A DNA stretch of 64,000 nt from Streptomyces sp. Y2F8-2 (GTDB taxonomy: Bacteria > Actinomycetota > Actinomycetes > Streptomycetales > Streptomycetaceae), in assembly GCF_014905555.1 (NCBI RefSeq), contig NZ_BNGS01000008.1, positions 124,001 through 188,000 on the forward strand. Reading direction: 5' to 3'. The notes under the pieces were generated by a model. That model saw only the letters and a list, made by a program, of their open reading frames with translations. It was not told where the DNA came from and searched no databases. Made by a program: the position numbers and the translations under genes. The number at the start of each line of letters is the position of its first letter. Position 1 is the first letter of the stretch. Of the stretch, positions 52,771 through 64,000 are shown one piece after another.

Positions 52771-53484
52771 CTACTCGTCCTCCGCCAGCGTCAGTTCGAT
52801 GCCGCCCACGAAGCCGGCCGACAGGTTGTAGATGAAGGCGCCGAGCGTCGCGAGGGCCGTCGCCAGGACGACGTCGATGACCGCGATGATCGTGGTGAAC
52901 GTCAGGACGTGCGGCAGGGACAGGAACGATTGCAGATCGAAGCCGTTCGACTCGTTCGAGCCGGTGGCCTCCGAGATCGTGCCGCCGACCGTGGAGAAGA
53001 CGCCCATCGCGTCCATGACCATCCACAGCACCGCGGAGGCCACGATCGTGCAGATGCCGAGCGCGATGGAGAGCAGGAAGCTGACCTTCATCACCGACCA
53101 CGGGTCGGCCTTGGCCACGCGCAGGCGTGCCTTGCGGGTGCGGGGCATCGTGCCCGCCCCGGTACGGGGACGCCGTACGGCACCGGTGGGAGCCTGGGGC
53201 TGGTAGGCCTGCGGCGGGTGGTAGGGGCCCGCGGGCTGCTGCTGCCGGCGCTCTCCGGGCAGCGGGGACGCGGCCGGCTGCGCGCCGGGGGCGGGCTGCG
53301 CGGCGCCGGTTCCGGCCGAGCCGGAGCCGGGCTTCTGCTGCGGGTCGGGCGAGGGCGAGTCGGTGGCGGGCGGCTTGATCGCCTTCAGATTCGTCGTGTG
53401 CGGATCTGTCGCGTCCGCGGCGGAGCCACGGCCGCCGCCGTCCGTGTCCATACCGGTCGATCCGGCGCCCGTGGCTCCGCTCAC
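52771..53484 (-). CDS. DUF3566 transmembrane protein
   Basis: 237 residues from GTG 53484. The first ~125 residues are a disordered Pro/Gln/Gly-rich cytoplasmic tail, then a DUF3566 domain with two membrane helices (VMKVSFLLSIALGICTIVASAVLWMVMDAMGVF and LPHVLTFTTIIAVIDVVLATALATLGAFIYNLSAGFVGGIELTL). It directly follows gyrA on the same strand, an arrangement conserved in actinobacteria. Function is unknown; link to membrane or chromosome organisation is speculation. Confidence 0.92.
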   Translation of the reverse strand: MSGATGAGSTGMDTDGGGRGSAADATDPHTTNLKAIKPPATDSPSPDPQQKPGSGSAGTGAAQPAPGAQPAASPLPGERRQQQPAGPYHPPQAYQPQAPTGAVRRPRTGAGTMPRTRKARLRVAKADPWSVMKVSFLLSIALGICTIVASAVLWMVMDAMGVFSTVGGTISEATGSNESNGFDLQSFLSLPHVLTFTTIIAVIDVVLATALATLGAFIYNLSAGFVGGIELTLAEDE

Positions 53485-53502
53485 GCTGACTCACTCCTCG
53501 TG

Positions 53503-56097
<2,595 letters not shown>

Positions 56098-56139
56098 TGC
56101 TGGTGAGGATCCTTCCTGGTGCGGTCAGCTGAGACCGAC

Positions 56140-58200
56140 TCAGATGTCGAGGAAGCGGACGTCCTTGGCGTTGCGCTGGATGAACGCGCGCCGTGCCTCG
56201 ACGTCCTCGCCCATCAGGACCGAGAACAGGTCGTCGGCCTGGGCGGCGTCGTCGAGGGTGACCTGGCCGAGGACGCGGTGCTCCTGGTCCATGGTCGTGA
56301 TGCGCAGTTCCTCGGCGTTCATCTCGCCGAGACCCTTGAAGCGCTGGATCGAGTCCTCACGGACCCGCTTGCCGCGCTGCCGGCCCATCTCGATCAGCGC
56401 GTCGCGCTCGCGGTCCGAGTACGCGTACTCGATGTCGTCCCGGCCCCACTTGATCTTGTACAGCGGAGGACGGGAGAGGTACACGTGCCCGGCCTCGACC
56501 AGCGGCCGCATGAAGCGGAACAGGAAGGTCAGCAGGAGGGTGCTGATGTGCTGGCCGTCCACGTCGGCGTCCGCCATCAGGATGATCTTGTGATAGCGGA
56601 GCTTCTCGATGTCGAAGTCCTCGTGCACACCCGTTCCGAAGGCGGAGATCAGGGCCTGGATCTCCTGGTTCTGCAGGATCTTGTCGATCCTGGCCTTCTC
56701 GACGTTCAGGATCTTGCCCCGGATCGGGAGGATCGCCTGGTACTGCGGGTTGCGGCCGGACTTGGCCGAGCCGCCGGCGGAGTCACCCTCGACGATGAAG
56801 ATCTCGCACTTGGCCGGGTCGTTCGACTGGCAGTCGGCGAGCTTGCCTGGCAGCGACGCGGTCTCCAGGAGGCCCTTGCGGCGGGTGAGGTCGCGAGCCT
56901 TGCGCGCCGCCACACGCGCGGTGGCCGCCTGGATGGCCTTGCGGACGATGTCCGCTGCCTCGTTCGGGTTGCGGTCGAGCCAGTCGCTCAGGTGTTCGTA
57001 GACCGCCTTCTGGACGAAGGTCTTCGCCTCGGTGTTGCCGAGCTTGGTCTTGGTCTGGCCCTCGAACTGGGGCTCGCTCAGCTTGACGGAGATGATCGCG
57101 GTCAGACCCTCACGGATGTCGTCACCGGTGAGGTTGTCGTCCTTCTCGCGCAGCAGCCTCTTGTCGCGCGCGTACTTGTTGATCAGCGAGGTCAGCGCGG
57201 CGCGGAAGCCCTCTTCGTGCGTACCGCCCTCGTGGGTGTGGATGATGTTGGCGAAGGAGTACACGCCCTCGCTGTAACCGCTGTTCCACTGCATGGCGAC
57301 CTCGAGGGACAGGCTCTTGTCCTTGTCCTCGGCCTCGAGATCGATCACGGAGGGGTGCACCACGTCTCCCTTGCGGGAGTTGAGGTACTTCACGAAGTCG
57401 ACGATGCCGCCCTCGTAGTGGTACGTGACGGTCTTGACCTCGTCCTTCTCGTCGGCACCCGCCTCGTCCGCACCGGAGGTGGCCTTCGCCGACTCGCGCT
57501 CGTCGGTGAGCCTGATCGTCAGGCCCTTGTTGAGGAACGCCATCTCCTGGAAGCGCCGCGAGAGCGTCTCGAAGGAGTACTCGGTGGTCTCGAAGATGTC
57601 CGGGTCCGCCCAGAAGGTGACCGAGGTCCCGGTCTCGTCGGTCGCCTCGTGCTGGGCGAGCGGGGCCGTCGGGACGCCCATCTTGTAGTCCTGCGTCCAG
57701 CGGTGGCCGTCGGTCTTGACCTCGACGGACACCTTGCTCGACAGGGCGTTCACGACGGAGACGCCGACGCCGTGCAGACCGCCGGAGACCGCGTAGCCGC
57801 CGCCACCGAACTTGCCGCCCGCGTGCAGCACGGTCAGCACGACCTCGACGGCCGGCTTCCCTTCGGAGGGGACGATGCCCACCGGGATGCCACGGCCGTT
57901 GTCGACGACGCGCACGCCGCCGTCGGCCAGGATCGTCACGTCGATCGTGTCCGCGTGACCGGCCAGCGCCTCGTCGACCGAGTTGTCGACGACCTCGTAC
58001 ACGAGGTGGTGCAGTCCTCGCTCACCGGTCGAACCGATGTACATGCCGGGTCGCTTGCGGACCGCGTCAAGACCCTCGAGGACGGTGATGGCGCTGGCGT
58101 CGTACGACGCGGTGACCTCGCCGTTGAAGGCGGCCTCCGCGCCGTTCAGGCCGGCGTCGGTGGACGGGATGTTCTCGTTGGGGTTGCCGGAATCGGCCAC
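56140..58200 (-). CDS. gyrB: DNA gyrase subunit B
   Basis: 686 residues from GTG 58200 (VADSGNPNENIPSTDAG) behind AGAAAGGG. The GHKL ATPase domain has VYEVVDNSVDEALAGH, VDNGRGIPVGI and HAGGKFGGGGYAVSGGLHGVGVSVVNALS; TOPRIM holds FIVEGDSAGGSAKSGRNPQYQAILPIRGKILNVEKAR and ILMADADVDGQHI. It hydrolyses ATP and forms the A2B2 gyrase. The upstream 385 bp to the DciA gene is the promoter region. Length is normal for actinobacteria. Confidence 0.98.
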   Translation of the reverse strand: MADSGNPNENIPSTDAGLNGAEAAFNGEVTASYDASAITVLEGLDAVRKRPGMYIGSTGERGLHHLVYEVVDNSVDEALAGHADTIDVTILADGGVRVVDNGRGIPVGIVPSEGKPAVEVVLTVLHAGGKFGGGGYAVSGGLHGVGVSVVNALSSKVSVEVKTDGHRWTQDYKMGVPTAPLAQHEATDETGTSVTFWADPDIFETTEYSFETLSRRFQEMAFLNKGLTIRLTDERESAKATSGADEAGADEKDEVKTVTYHYEGGIVDFVKYLNSRKGDVVHPSVIDLEAEDKDKSLSLEVAMQWNSGYSEGVYSFANIIHTHEGGTHEEGFRAALTSLINKYARDKRLLREKDDNLTGDDIREGLTAIISVKLSEPQFEGQTKTKLGNTEAKTFVQKAVYEHLSDWLDRNPNEAADIVRKAIQAATARVAARKARDLTRRKGLLETASLPGKLADCQSNDPAKCEIFIVEGDSAGGSAKSGRNPQYQAILPIRGKILNVEKARIDKILQNQEIQALISAFGTGVHEDFDIEKLRYHKIILMADADVDGQHISTLLLTFLFRFMRPLVEAGHVYLSRPPLYKIKWGRDDIEYAYSDRERDALIEMGRQRGKRVREDSIQRFKGLGEMNAEELRITTMDQEHRVLGQVTLDDAAQADDLFSVLMGEDVEARRAFIQRNAKDVRFLDI

Positions 58201-58587
58201 GAAGCGCCCTTTCTGGCACAGCACGAGCCGGGCTCGTCGGCGGGTTGCCGGAGCGGCTGCGGCATGTTGCGTTGGTAAGCCTTGATCAGCGTTGCTCAGC
58301 TTTTCCCGGACGGTCCCCACGTTCGGGGCGGGATTGTCCTCCAGTCTACCGGTAGCGCCGACAGTGATGGGGGTTTGCCGGTACCTGAGTCCGCATGTGC
58401 CGCCCTCAACCGGTCTCGCCCGACTCCCCATATGCGGAGCGGGGCTCCAGGAGGCTCTGAGCGGCACTCAGCGCTTCCGGCTGTCAACCCTTGGCTACGT
58501 GGGAGTGAGACCGGTGTTCGCGACCGCGTCCGGGCACACCGAAAGAGCCGTCGCCCCCTGCCGCAGACGAATTTTGTGTGATGTCTG
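58201..58587. other. gyrB promoter region
   Basis: 387 bp between gyrB and the DciA/DUF721 gene, without a supported gene. It should carry the supercoiling-sensitive gyrBA promoter; no obvious inverted repeats were found. Confidence 0.5.
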
Positions 58588-59121
58588 TCACCCGTAGGTG
58601 TCCCCGGGCCCTGAGCTCCCCGGCGCGCGCAACGGGCCGAAGCGGCGGGCGGGACCGCCGGGGCCCTGGACCTTGATCAGCCGCACCGTGCCGTGCCCCA
58701 GGTCCTCATTGAGCCGCGCCACCAGCTGCGGCGCCAGCAGGCGCAGCTGCGTCGCCCACGCCGTGGAGTCGCACCGCACGACCAGGACCCGCTCGTCCTC
58801 GTCGTACGTCTGCGGAACGCAGTGCCGGGCGAGGTCCTCGCCGACGATCTGCGGCCAGCGGCCCATCACCCCGCCCACCGCGGCCGGGGTCTCCCAGCCG
58901 CGCTCGGCGATCAGCCGGTTGATCGCCGCACCCAGCGACATGGGGTCGCGGCGGTCGCCGCGCGCGCCGGAGCGCAGGCCGCCGCTACGCGCCTGCCTCT
59001 TCTGCTGCGCCGCCTCCCCCCGCGCACGTGCCTGCTCCTTCGCGGCCCGCAGCGCCACGCGCGCGAGGTCCACGCCGGACAGCTCCGGCGCCTTCTTCGG
59101 TGTGGGCTCGTCGGTGCTCAT
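58588..59121 (-). CDS. DciA/DUF721-family protein
   Basis: 177 residues. An Ala/Arg-rich N-terminal segment (VDLARVALRAAKEQARARGEAAQQKRQARSGG) precedes the DUF721 domain (LGAAINRLIAERGWETPAAVGGVMGRWPQIVGEDLARHCVPQTYDEDERVLVVRCDSTAWATQLRLLAPQLVARLNEDLG). DUF721 includes DciA, the widespread bacterial helicase-loading partner used when DnaC/DnaI is absent. Its ATG overlaps the recF stop (ATGA at 59118-59121), tying it to replication. A helicase-loader role in this organism is inferred. Confidence 0.92.
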   Translation of the reverse strand: MSTDEPTPKKAPELSGVDLARVALRAAKEQARARGEAAQQKRQARSGGLRSGARGDRRDPMSLGAAINRLIAERGWETPAAVGGVMGRWPQIVGEDLARHCVPQTYDEDERVLVVRCDSTAWATQLRLLAPQLVARLNEDLGHGTVRLIKVQGPGGPARRFGPLRAPGSSGPGDTYG

Positions 59122-60239
59122 GCGCGCTCCACGGTGCCGTCGGACACGGAGTACCGCGTCCCCGTCAGTACGTCCGGTACGTCGTCGTCGACCGCGGCGG
59201 TCACCAGGACCTGCTCCCCGGGCGCCACCAGCTCCGCCAGCCGCTCGCGCCGGCGGCTGTCCAGCTCGGCGAAGACGTCGTCGAGGACCAGCACCGGCTC
59301 GTTGCCCTCCGCACGCAGCAGGTCGTACGACGCCAGGCGCAGCGCCAGCGCGTACGACCAGGACTCGCCGTGGGACGCGTACCCCTTCGCGGGCAGCTGG
59401 CCGAGCTTGAGCAGCAGGTCGTCCCGGTGCGGTCCGACCAGGGTGACGCCGCGTTCGATCTCCTGTTTGCGGGCCTCGGCGAGCGCCGTCGTCAACTGCT
59501 CGTAGAGGGCCTCACGCGTGTGTGCCTCACCGGGCGCGGACGGCTTGTACTCCAGGGCGACCGGGCCGCCGCCGGGCGCCAGTTGTTCGTACGCCTTGTC
59601 GGCGAGCGGCCCGATCGCCGCGATCAGATCGAGGCGCTGGGCGAGCAGTTCGGCGCCCACGCGCGCGAGGTGCTGGTCCCAGACGTCGAGGGTGGACAGG
59701 TCCATGGAGCGGCCGCCGTGACGGCGGGCCAGCGCGGCCGACTTCAGCAGGGTGTTGCGCTGCTTGAGGACCCGGTCGTAGTCGGAGCGGACGCCGGCCA
59801 TGCGCGGGGAGCGCGCGGTGATCAGCTCGTCCAGGAAACGACGCCGCTCGCCCGGATCGCCCTTGACCAGTGCGAGGTCCTCGGGCGCGAACAGCACCGT
59901 CCGTACGATGCCGAGTACGTCCCGGGGCCTGACCTGTGAGGACCGGTTGATGCGGGCGCGGTTGGCCTTCCCGGGGTTCAGTTCCAGCTCGATCAGCTGC
60001 TGTCTCTCGCCCTGGCGCACCGCGGCCCGGATGATGGCGCGCTCGGCGCCCATGCGGACGAGGGGGGCGTCGGAGGAGACGCGGTGGCTGCCGAGGGTGG
60101 CCAGATAGCCGACCGCCTCCACGAGGTTCGTCTTGCCCTGGCCGTTGGGGCCGACGAAGGCGGTGACGCCCGGGTCGAGCGGGACTTCGACCCGGGCGTA
60201 CGAGCGGAAGTCGGCCAGCGACAGATGCGTGACGTGCAT
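59118..60239 (-). CDS. recF: DNA replication and repair protein RecF
   Basis: 373 residues. The ABC-type ATPase fold has Walker A GPNGQGKTN (residues 30-38), signature SWSYALALRLASYDLL and Walker B LVLDDVFAELDSRRR. RecF helps load RecA at gapped DNA. Its stop overlaps the downstream DUF721 start. The spacing to gnd is 52 bp. Confidence 0.97.
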   Translation of the reverse strand: MHVTHLSLADFRSYARVEVPLDPGVTAFVGPNGQGKTNLVEAVGYLATLGSHRVSSDAPLVRMGAERAIIRAAVRQGERQQLIELELNPGKANRARINRSSQVRPRDVLGIVRTVLFAPEDLALVKGDPGERRRFLDELITARSPRMAGVRSDYDRVLKQRNTLLKSAALARRHGGRSMDLSTLDVWDQHLARVGAELLAQRLDLIAAIGPLADKAYEQLAPGGGPVALEYKPSAPGEAHTREALYEQLTTALAEARKQEIERGVTLVGPHRDDLLLKLGQLPAKGYASHGESWSYALALRLASYDLLRAEGNEPVLVLDDVFAELDSRRRERLAELVAPGEQVLVTAAVDDDVPDVLTGTRYSVSDGTVERA

Positions 60240-60291
60240 GGTCGTTCGCCGACCTCCCCCAGGGTTGTGGACCGCCGTGCGGCCCTGTGGA

Positions 60292-61167
60292 TTACTTCTT
60301 CTCTACGGCGTGGCCGCCGAACTGGTTGCGCAGCGCGGCGATCATCTTCATCTGCGGGGAGTCGTCCTGCCGCGAGCTGAAGCGGGCGAACAGGGACGCC
60401 GTGATCGCGGGCAGCGGCACCGCGTTGTCGATGGCGGCCTCGACGGTCCAGCGGCCCTCGCCGGAGTCCTCGGCGTAGCCGCGCAGCTTGTCCAGGTGCT
60501 CGTCGTCGTCCAGGGCGTTGACCGCGAGGTCGAGCAGCCAGGAGCGGATGACGGTGCCCTCCTGCCAGGAGCGGAAGACCTCGCGGACGTTCTCCACGGA
60601 CTCGACCTTCTCCAGCAGCTCCCAGCCCTCGGCGTAGGCCTGCATCATCGCGTACTCGATGCCGTTGTGGACCATCTTCGAGAAGTGGCCGGCGCCGACC
60701 TTGCCCGCGTGGACCGAGCCGTAGGGCCCCTCCGGCTTGAGCGCGTCGAAGATCGGCTGCACCTTGGCGATGTTCTCGGGGTCGCCGCCGTACATCAGCG
60801 CATAGCCGTTCTGCAGGCCCCACACACCGCCGGAGACGCCGCAGTCGACGAAGCCGATGCCCTTGATGCCGAGTTCGGCGGCGTGCTTCTCGTCGTCCGT
60901 CCAGCGGGAGTTGCCGCCGTCCACGACGACGTCACCGGGCTCGAGCAGCTCGGCCAGTTCGTCGATCGTCGACTGGGTCGGGGCACCGGCCGGGACCATC
61001 ACCCAGACCACACGCGGGCCCTTCAGCTTGCCCACAAGCTCTTCCAGGCTGTGGACATCGGCAAGGTCCGGGTTGCGGTCGTATCCGATGACGGTGTGGC
61101 CGGCGCGGCGTATCCGCTCGCGCATGTTGCCGCCCATCTTGCCGAGGCCGACGAGACCGAGCTCCAT
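60292..61167 (-). CDS. gnd: 6-phosphogluconate dehydrogenase, decarboxylating (short type)
   Basis: 291 residues. The Rossmann domain starts MELGLVGLGKMGGNMRERIRRAGHTVIGYDRN. Conserved motifs are VVDGGNSRWTDDEKHAAEL, GIGFVDCGVSGGVWGLQNGYALMYGGD, and GAGHFSKMVHNGIEYAMMQAYAEG with catalytic Lys and Asn. It is the short NAD-type form rather than the ~470-residue NADP enzyme. The gene is always found between dnaN and recF in Streptomyces. Cytoplasmic, pentose-phosphate metabolism. Confidence 0.95.
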   Translation of the reverse strand: MELGLVGLGKMGGNMRERIRRAGHTVIGYDRNPDLADVHSLEELVGKLKGPRVVWVMVPAGAPTQSTIDELAELLEPGDVVVDGGNSRWTDDEKHAAELGIKGIGFVDCGVSGGVWGLQNGYALMYGGDPENIAKVQPIFDALKPEGPYGSVHAGKVGAGHFSKMVHNGIEYAMMQAYAEGWELLEKVESVENVREVFRSWQEGTVIRSWLLDLAVNALDDDEHLDKLRGYAEDSGEGRWTVEAAIDNAVPLPAITASLFARFSSRQDDSPQMKMIAALRNQFGGHAVEKK

Positions 61168-61339
61168 CAGTTGTTCCTTAGGTCGCTGTGTGGCGTGTGG
61201 GGCACGTTCGTACCCGTGTCCGAGCCTAAACCCGGACGGTCACGCACAGCTGTGGGCATACGCGCTCATACGTGGTCCCACCTGCGGCTTCCCCCTGGGA
61301 CCCGTCATCCACCGGACCCCAGGGGACTGTGGACGACCG

Positions 61340-62470
61340 TCAGCCGCTGAGACGCACCGGCATGATCAGGTACTTGTACGCCTCGTCCGCCTCGGCGTCG
61401 ATGGCCGGCTTGCCGCCCAGCAGCGCGGGCTTCGTGGACGTCGTGAAGGACAGCTGGGCCACCGGAGAGTCGATCGCGCTCAGGCCGTCCAGCAGGAAGG
61501 TCGGGTTGAAGGCGATCGAGATGTCGTCGCCCTCCAGCTGGGCGTCGACCCTTTCCACAGCCTGTGCGTCGTCGCTGGAACCGGCCTCCAGGATCAGCAC
61601 GCCCTGCTCGAAGCTCAGCCGCACCGGGGTGTTGCGCTCGGCCACCAGCGCCACGCGCTTGACGGCCTCCACGAAGGGGGCGGTCTCCAGGGTGGCGACC
61701 GAGTTGAACTCCGTCGGGAACAGCGTGCGGTACTTCGGCAGGTCGCCCTCCAGGAGGCGGGTCGTCGTCCGCCGCCCGGCGCCCTCGAAACCGATCAGGC
61801 CCTCGCCCGCGCCCGAGCCGGACAGCGCCAGGGTCACGCTGTCGCCGCTGGTCAGCGCCTTGGCGGTGTCCAGGAGCGTCTTGGCGGGCACCAGGGCGAC
61901 CGCGGACGCCTCCGGGTTCTCCGGCTTCCACAGGAACTCGCGGACCGCGAAGCGGTAGCGGTCGGTGGAGGCCAGCGTGACCGTGTCGCCCTCGATCTCG
62001 ATGCGCACACCGGTCAGCACGGGCAGCGTGTCGTCACGGCCGGCGGCGATCGCGACCTGCTGCACGGCGGAGGCGAAGACCTCGCCGGGGACCGTGCCCG
62101 TCGCGTTCGGCATCTGCGGCAGCGCCGGGTACTCCTCCACAGGCAGTGTGTGCAGGGTGAACCGGGAGGAGCCGCAGACCACCGTCGCCCGTACACCGTC
62201 TGTGGAAATCTCCACCGGACGGTTGGGGAGTGCGCGTGAGATGTCGGCGAGGAGGCGGCCGGAGACGAGGACCGTGCCCTCCTCCTCGACCTCCGCCTCC
62301 ACGGACACGCGCGCGGAGACCTCGTAGTCGAAGCTGGACAGGCTCAGCTGGCCGTCCTCGGCCCTCAGCAGCAGGCCGGCGAGGACAGGCGCCGGCGGAC
62401 GGGCCGGGAGGCTGCGCGCCGCCCAGGCCACTGCCTCCGCGAGTACGTCGCGTTCCACCCGGATCTTCAC
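61340..62470 (-). CDS. dnaN: DNA polymerase III beta subunit (sliding clamp)
   Basis: 376 residues from GTG 62470 (VKIRVERDVLAEAVAWAARSLPARPPAPVLAGLLLRAEDG) behind GGAGGCGG. Three clamp domains are present, ending YKYLIMPVRLSG. It encircles DNA and tethers the polymerase. It is the first gene left of oriC. A longer open frame upstream of 62470 lies in oriC and is not translated. Confidence 0.98.
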   Translation of the reverse strand: MKIRVERDVLAEAVAWAARSLPARPPAPVLAGLLLRAEDGQLSLSSFDYEVSARVSVEAEVEEEGTVLVSGRLLADISRALPNRPVEISTDGVRATVVCGSSRFTLHTLPVEEYPALPQMPNATGTVPGEVFASAVQQVAIAAGRDDTLPVLTGVRIEIEGDTVTLASTDRYRFAVREFLWKPENPEASAVALVPAKTLLDTAKALTSGDSVTLALSGSGAGEGLIGFEGAGRRTTTRLLEGDLPKYRTLFPTEFNSVATLETAPFVEAVKRVALVAERNTPVRLSFEQGVLILEAGSSDDAQAVERVDAQLEGDDISIAFNPTFLLDGLSAIDSPVAQLSFTTSTKPALLGGKPAIDAEADEAYKYLIMPVRLSG

Positions 62471-63407
62471 CGTAAGCCGCCTCCTGCTGTTGCCGGCGCT
62501 CTCGCCCTGCCTGGCCTTCGTCGTCTGACTCGGTGTCGTGGGTCCCGGTGAGGGGAAGGACACCGGGGACCAGTCTGACGCACCCCACTGACAGTAGGTG
62601 CCTCTCGGGGTCAAGTCGTGACGAGGGGCAGTCGGGAGCCGGAGGGCGAGTTGTGCACAGACCCCGCTTCCAAGCGAATTCCCCGGTCTCTCTAGTTGGG
62701 AGTAGTAGTAGGGCCTGTGGAAACCGTGGATAACCGCGTTGTCCCAGGTCGGAGGCGGAATTTTGTCCACGGGGCCTGTGGGCGCAGCCCGTGGACAACC
62801 AGGGGTCTCTGTGGAGAACGGAAAGTTCTGCACACCCCGTGCACAGCCTCGGGGCACTTCTCCCCAGTGCCGTCCCCAGCTTTACACGCCTTTCCCACAG
62901 GGCAACCCAGCACCTTGGTGTGACGCCTTTCACTCCGGTCGGTGAGGAGGCGCGTCGTGTTGCCGAACAGTGGACAGGACTGTGGAGAAGCTGGGGATCA
63001 CTGGGGACAACCCGCCTCAGCCTGTGGGTGGCCGGTGGACAACCCCGTGCACAGCCTGTGGATCTTCTCCTCGTCCACAGACTGTGGAGATTCCCCGTCC
63101 ACGAATCCACAAGCCGGTGAGCTGGCCTGATGGTTCTTCCCCCGCACCCCCTGTGGACACGATCTGGACAACTCCGCGGTCCCCAGGATGTGGACGGAAG
63201 AAAGTCACCGGATCTGTGGAGAGTGGCCGTAACCCGGGAGGTAATCGAACAGCGGGTGTCGCAGGGCATCCGTGGGCCGGGGCGCGGGCAAGCCGCCCTG
63301 AGCCCGAGGGGAACGCAAAAGGAGGCGCCCCGGGGTCTTGCCCCGGGGCGCCTGCGGAGGCGTAGGACCGTCCGCGCCGGCCCGTGCCGACCGCGTCAGC
63401 CGTTCTG
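62471..63407. other. oriC: Chromosomal origin of replication region (oriC)
   Basis: The dnaA-dnaN gap contains about twenty DnaA boxes related to TTGTCCACA, mostly between 62650 and 63225. Clear ones include 62725-62733 (CGTGGATAA), 62763-62771 (TTGTCCACG), 62790-62798 (CGTGGACAA), 62810-62818 (TGTGGAGAA), 62981-62989, 63034-63042 and 63152-63160 (TGTGGACAC). They occur in both orientations, as in other Streptomyces origins. No gene is present. The dnaA terminator lies at the right end. Confidence 0.95.
63315..63353 (-). terminator. dnaA terminator
   Basis: AGGCGCCCCGGGG (63323-63335), loop TCTTG, CCCCGGGGCGCCT (63341-63353), followed on the minus strand by CCTTTTGCG. It lies 55 bp after the dnaA stop and shields oriC from dnaA transcription. 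Confidence 0.88.
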
Positions 63408-64000
63408 TCAGCCGTTCTTGATGCGGTTCGTCAGTTCCGTCACCTGGTTGTAGATGGAGCGCCGCTCCGCCATCAGCGCGCGGATCTTGCGATCGGCGTG
63501 CATCACCGTCGTGTGGTCGCGGCCCCCGAACTGCGCGCCGATCTTCGGCAGCGACAGATCGGTCAGCTCACGGCACAGATACATCGCGATCTGCCGTGCG
63601 GTCACCAGGGCGCGGCCGCGCGAGGTGCCGCACAGGTCCTCCACCGTCAGCCCGAAGTAGTCGGCGGTGGCGGCCATGATGGCCGTCGCGGTGATCTCGG
63701 GGGCCGTGTCCTCGCCGCCCGGGATCAGGTCCTTGAGCACGATCTCCGTCAGGCCCAGGTCCACGGGCTGCCGGTTGAGCGACGCGAACGCCGTCACGCG
63801 GATCAGCGCGCCCTCCAGCTCGCGGATGTTGCGCGAGATCCGGGAGGCGATGAACTCCAGCACCTCCGGCGGCGCGTTCAGCTGCTCCTGTACCGCCTTC
63901 TTGCGCAGGATCGCGATGCGCGTCTCCAGCTCCGGCGGCTGGACGTCGGTGATCAGTCCCCACTCGAAGCGGTTGCGCAGCCGGTCCTCCAGGGTGACCA
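63408..64000 (-). CDS. dnaA: Chromosomal replication initiator DnaA, C-terminal part
   Basis: The visible 197 codons run from the window edge to TGA 63408. They carry the sensor region RLRNRFEWGLITDVQPPELETRIAILRKKA, the lid (ISRNIRELEGALIRVTAFASL), and domain IV with the DNA-binding signature FGGRDHTTVMHADRKIR. The N-terminus and Walker motifs lie outside the window. DnaA binds the boxes in the adjacent oriC and starts replication. Confidence 0.97.
   Translation of the reverse strand, partial: VTLEDRLRNRFEWGLITDVQPPELETRIAILRKKAVQEQLNAPPEVLEFIASRISRNIRELEGALIRVTAFASLNRQPVDLGLTEIVLKDLIPGGEDTAPEITATAIMAATADYFGLTVEDLCGTSRGRALVTARQIAMYLCRELTDLSLPKIGAQFGGRDHTTVMHADRKIRALMAERRSIYNQVTELTNRIKNG

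Noticed and set aside
61340..62857. Extended dnaN start in oriC
   Set aside because: The extra N-terminus is translated DnaA-box DNA; the family begins at GTG 62470 with a good ribosome site.

Overview
The window is high-GC actinobacterial DNA, almost certainly from the core of a Streptomyces chromosome. The right end carries the classical Streptomyces origin order, read leftwards on the minus strand: dnaA (3' part), oriC with about twenty DnaA boxes, dnaN, gnd, recF, a DciA/DUF721 gene, gyrB, gyrA, a DUF3566 gene and tRNA-Ile. GTG starts, ATGA/GTGA stop-start overlaps, pknB/pstP/SEDS/PBP/FHA and crgA neighbours, and class E sortases fit the same genus. Everything to the left of oriC lies on one replichore.

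Region by region: (1) 1-7.3 kb: branched-chain 2-oxoacid dehydrogenase operon bkdA-bkdB-bkdC (E2 cut by the window edge), a divergent Lrp/AsnC regulator, a TetR regulator coupled to paaH (3-hydroxyacyl-CoA dehydrogenase), and divergent paaN. (2) 7.3-10.2 kb: SpoU-type RNA methyltransferase, HTTM membrane protein and DUF5819 protein. (3) 10.4-14.0 kb: a tightly overlapping paaABCDE operon for phenylacetyl-CoA epoxidase. (4) 14.1-20.8 kb: acyl-CoA dehydrogenase, rhodanese, J-domain protein, DUF2252 protein, DyP peroxidase, a gene-poor and possibly decayed stretch, and a DUF4232 lipoprotein. (5) 21.2-30.1 kb: tRNA-Leu(CAG), then the fhaA-fhaB-pstP-rodA-pbpA-pknB cell-wall and signalling cluster. 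(6) 30.2-37.9 kb: three class E sortases, pabA, a 53-aa membrane protein, DUF881 protein, crgA, rhomboid protease, cyclophilin and DUF5324 protein. (7) 38.3-43.5 kb: tRNA-Ala(TGC), a helix-turn-helix protein, a second membrane-anchored Ser/Thr kinase, a secreted and membrane-anchored protein, DLW-39 and a DUF6344 protein. (8) 43.5-52.4 kb: an accessory-looking block with DNA repeats, a UTRA regulator lacking its DNA-binding core, a glycosyltransferase, an FkbM methyltransferase, two orphans and a 1334-residue HTH-STAND-WD40 protein. (9) 52.5-64 kb: tRNA-Ile(GAT) and the replication block.

The genes in regions 1 and 3 appear to form one regulatory unit. Three near-identical 14-bp palindromes of the form ACCGnnCGnnCGGT (one with a single central change) sit in front of the bkd operon, in the paaH/paaN divergent promoter region, and in front of paaABCDE, and a TetR gene lies in the cluster. 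This predicts a PaaR-like regulon joining branched-chain oxoacid and phenylacetate catabolism. Other notable signals are a KstR-type operator in front of the acyl-CoA dehydrogenase, a perfect 21-bp palindrome in front of an orphan gene at 46.6-47.1 kb, a DnaA-box cluster downstream of crgA far from oriC, and a hairpin/operator in front of the HTH gene at 38.6 kb. No CRISPR array, insertion sequence, rRNA or prophage was seen.
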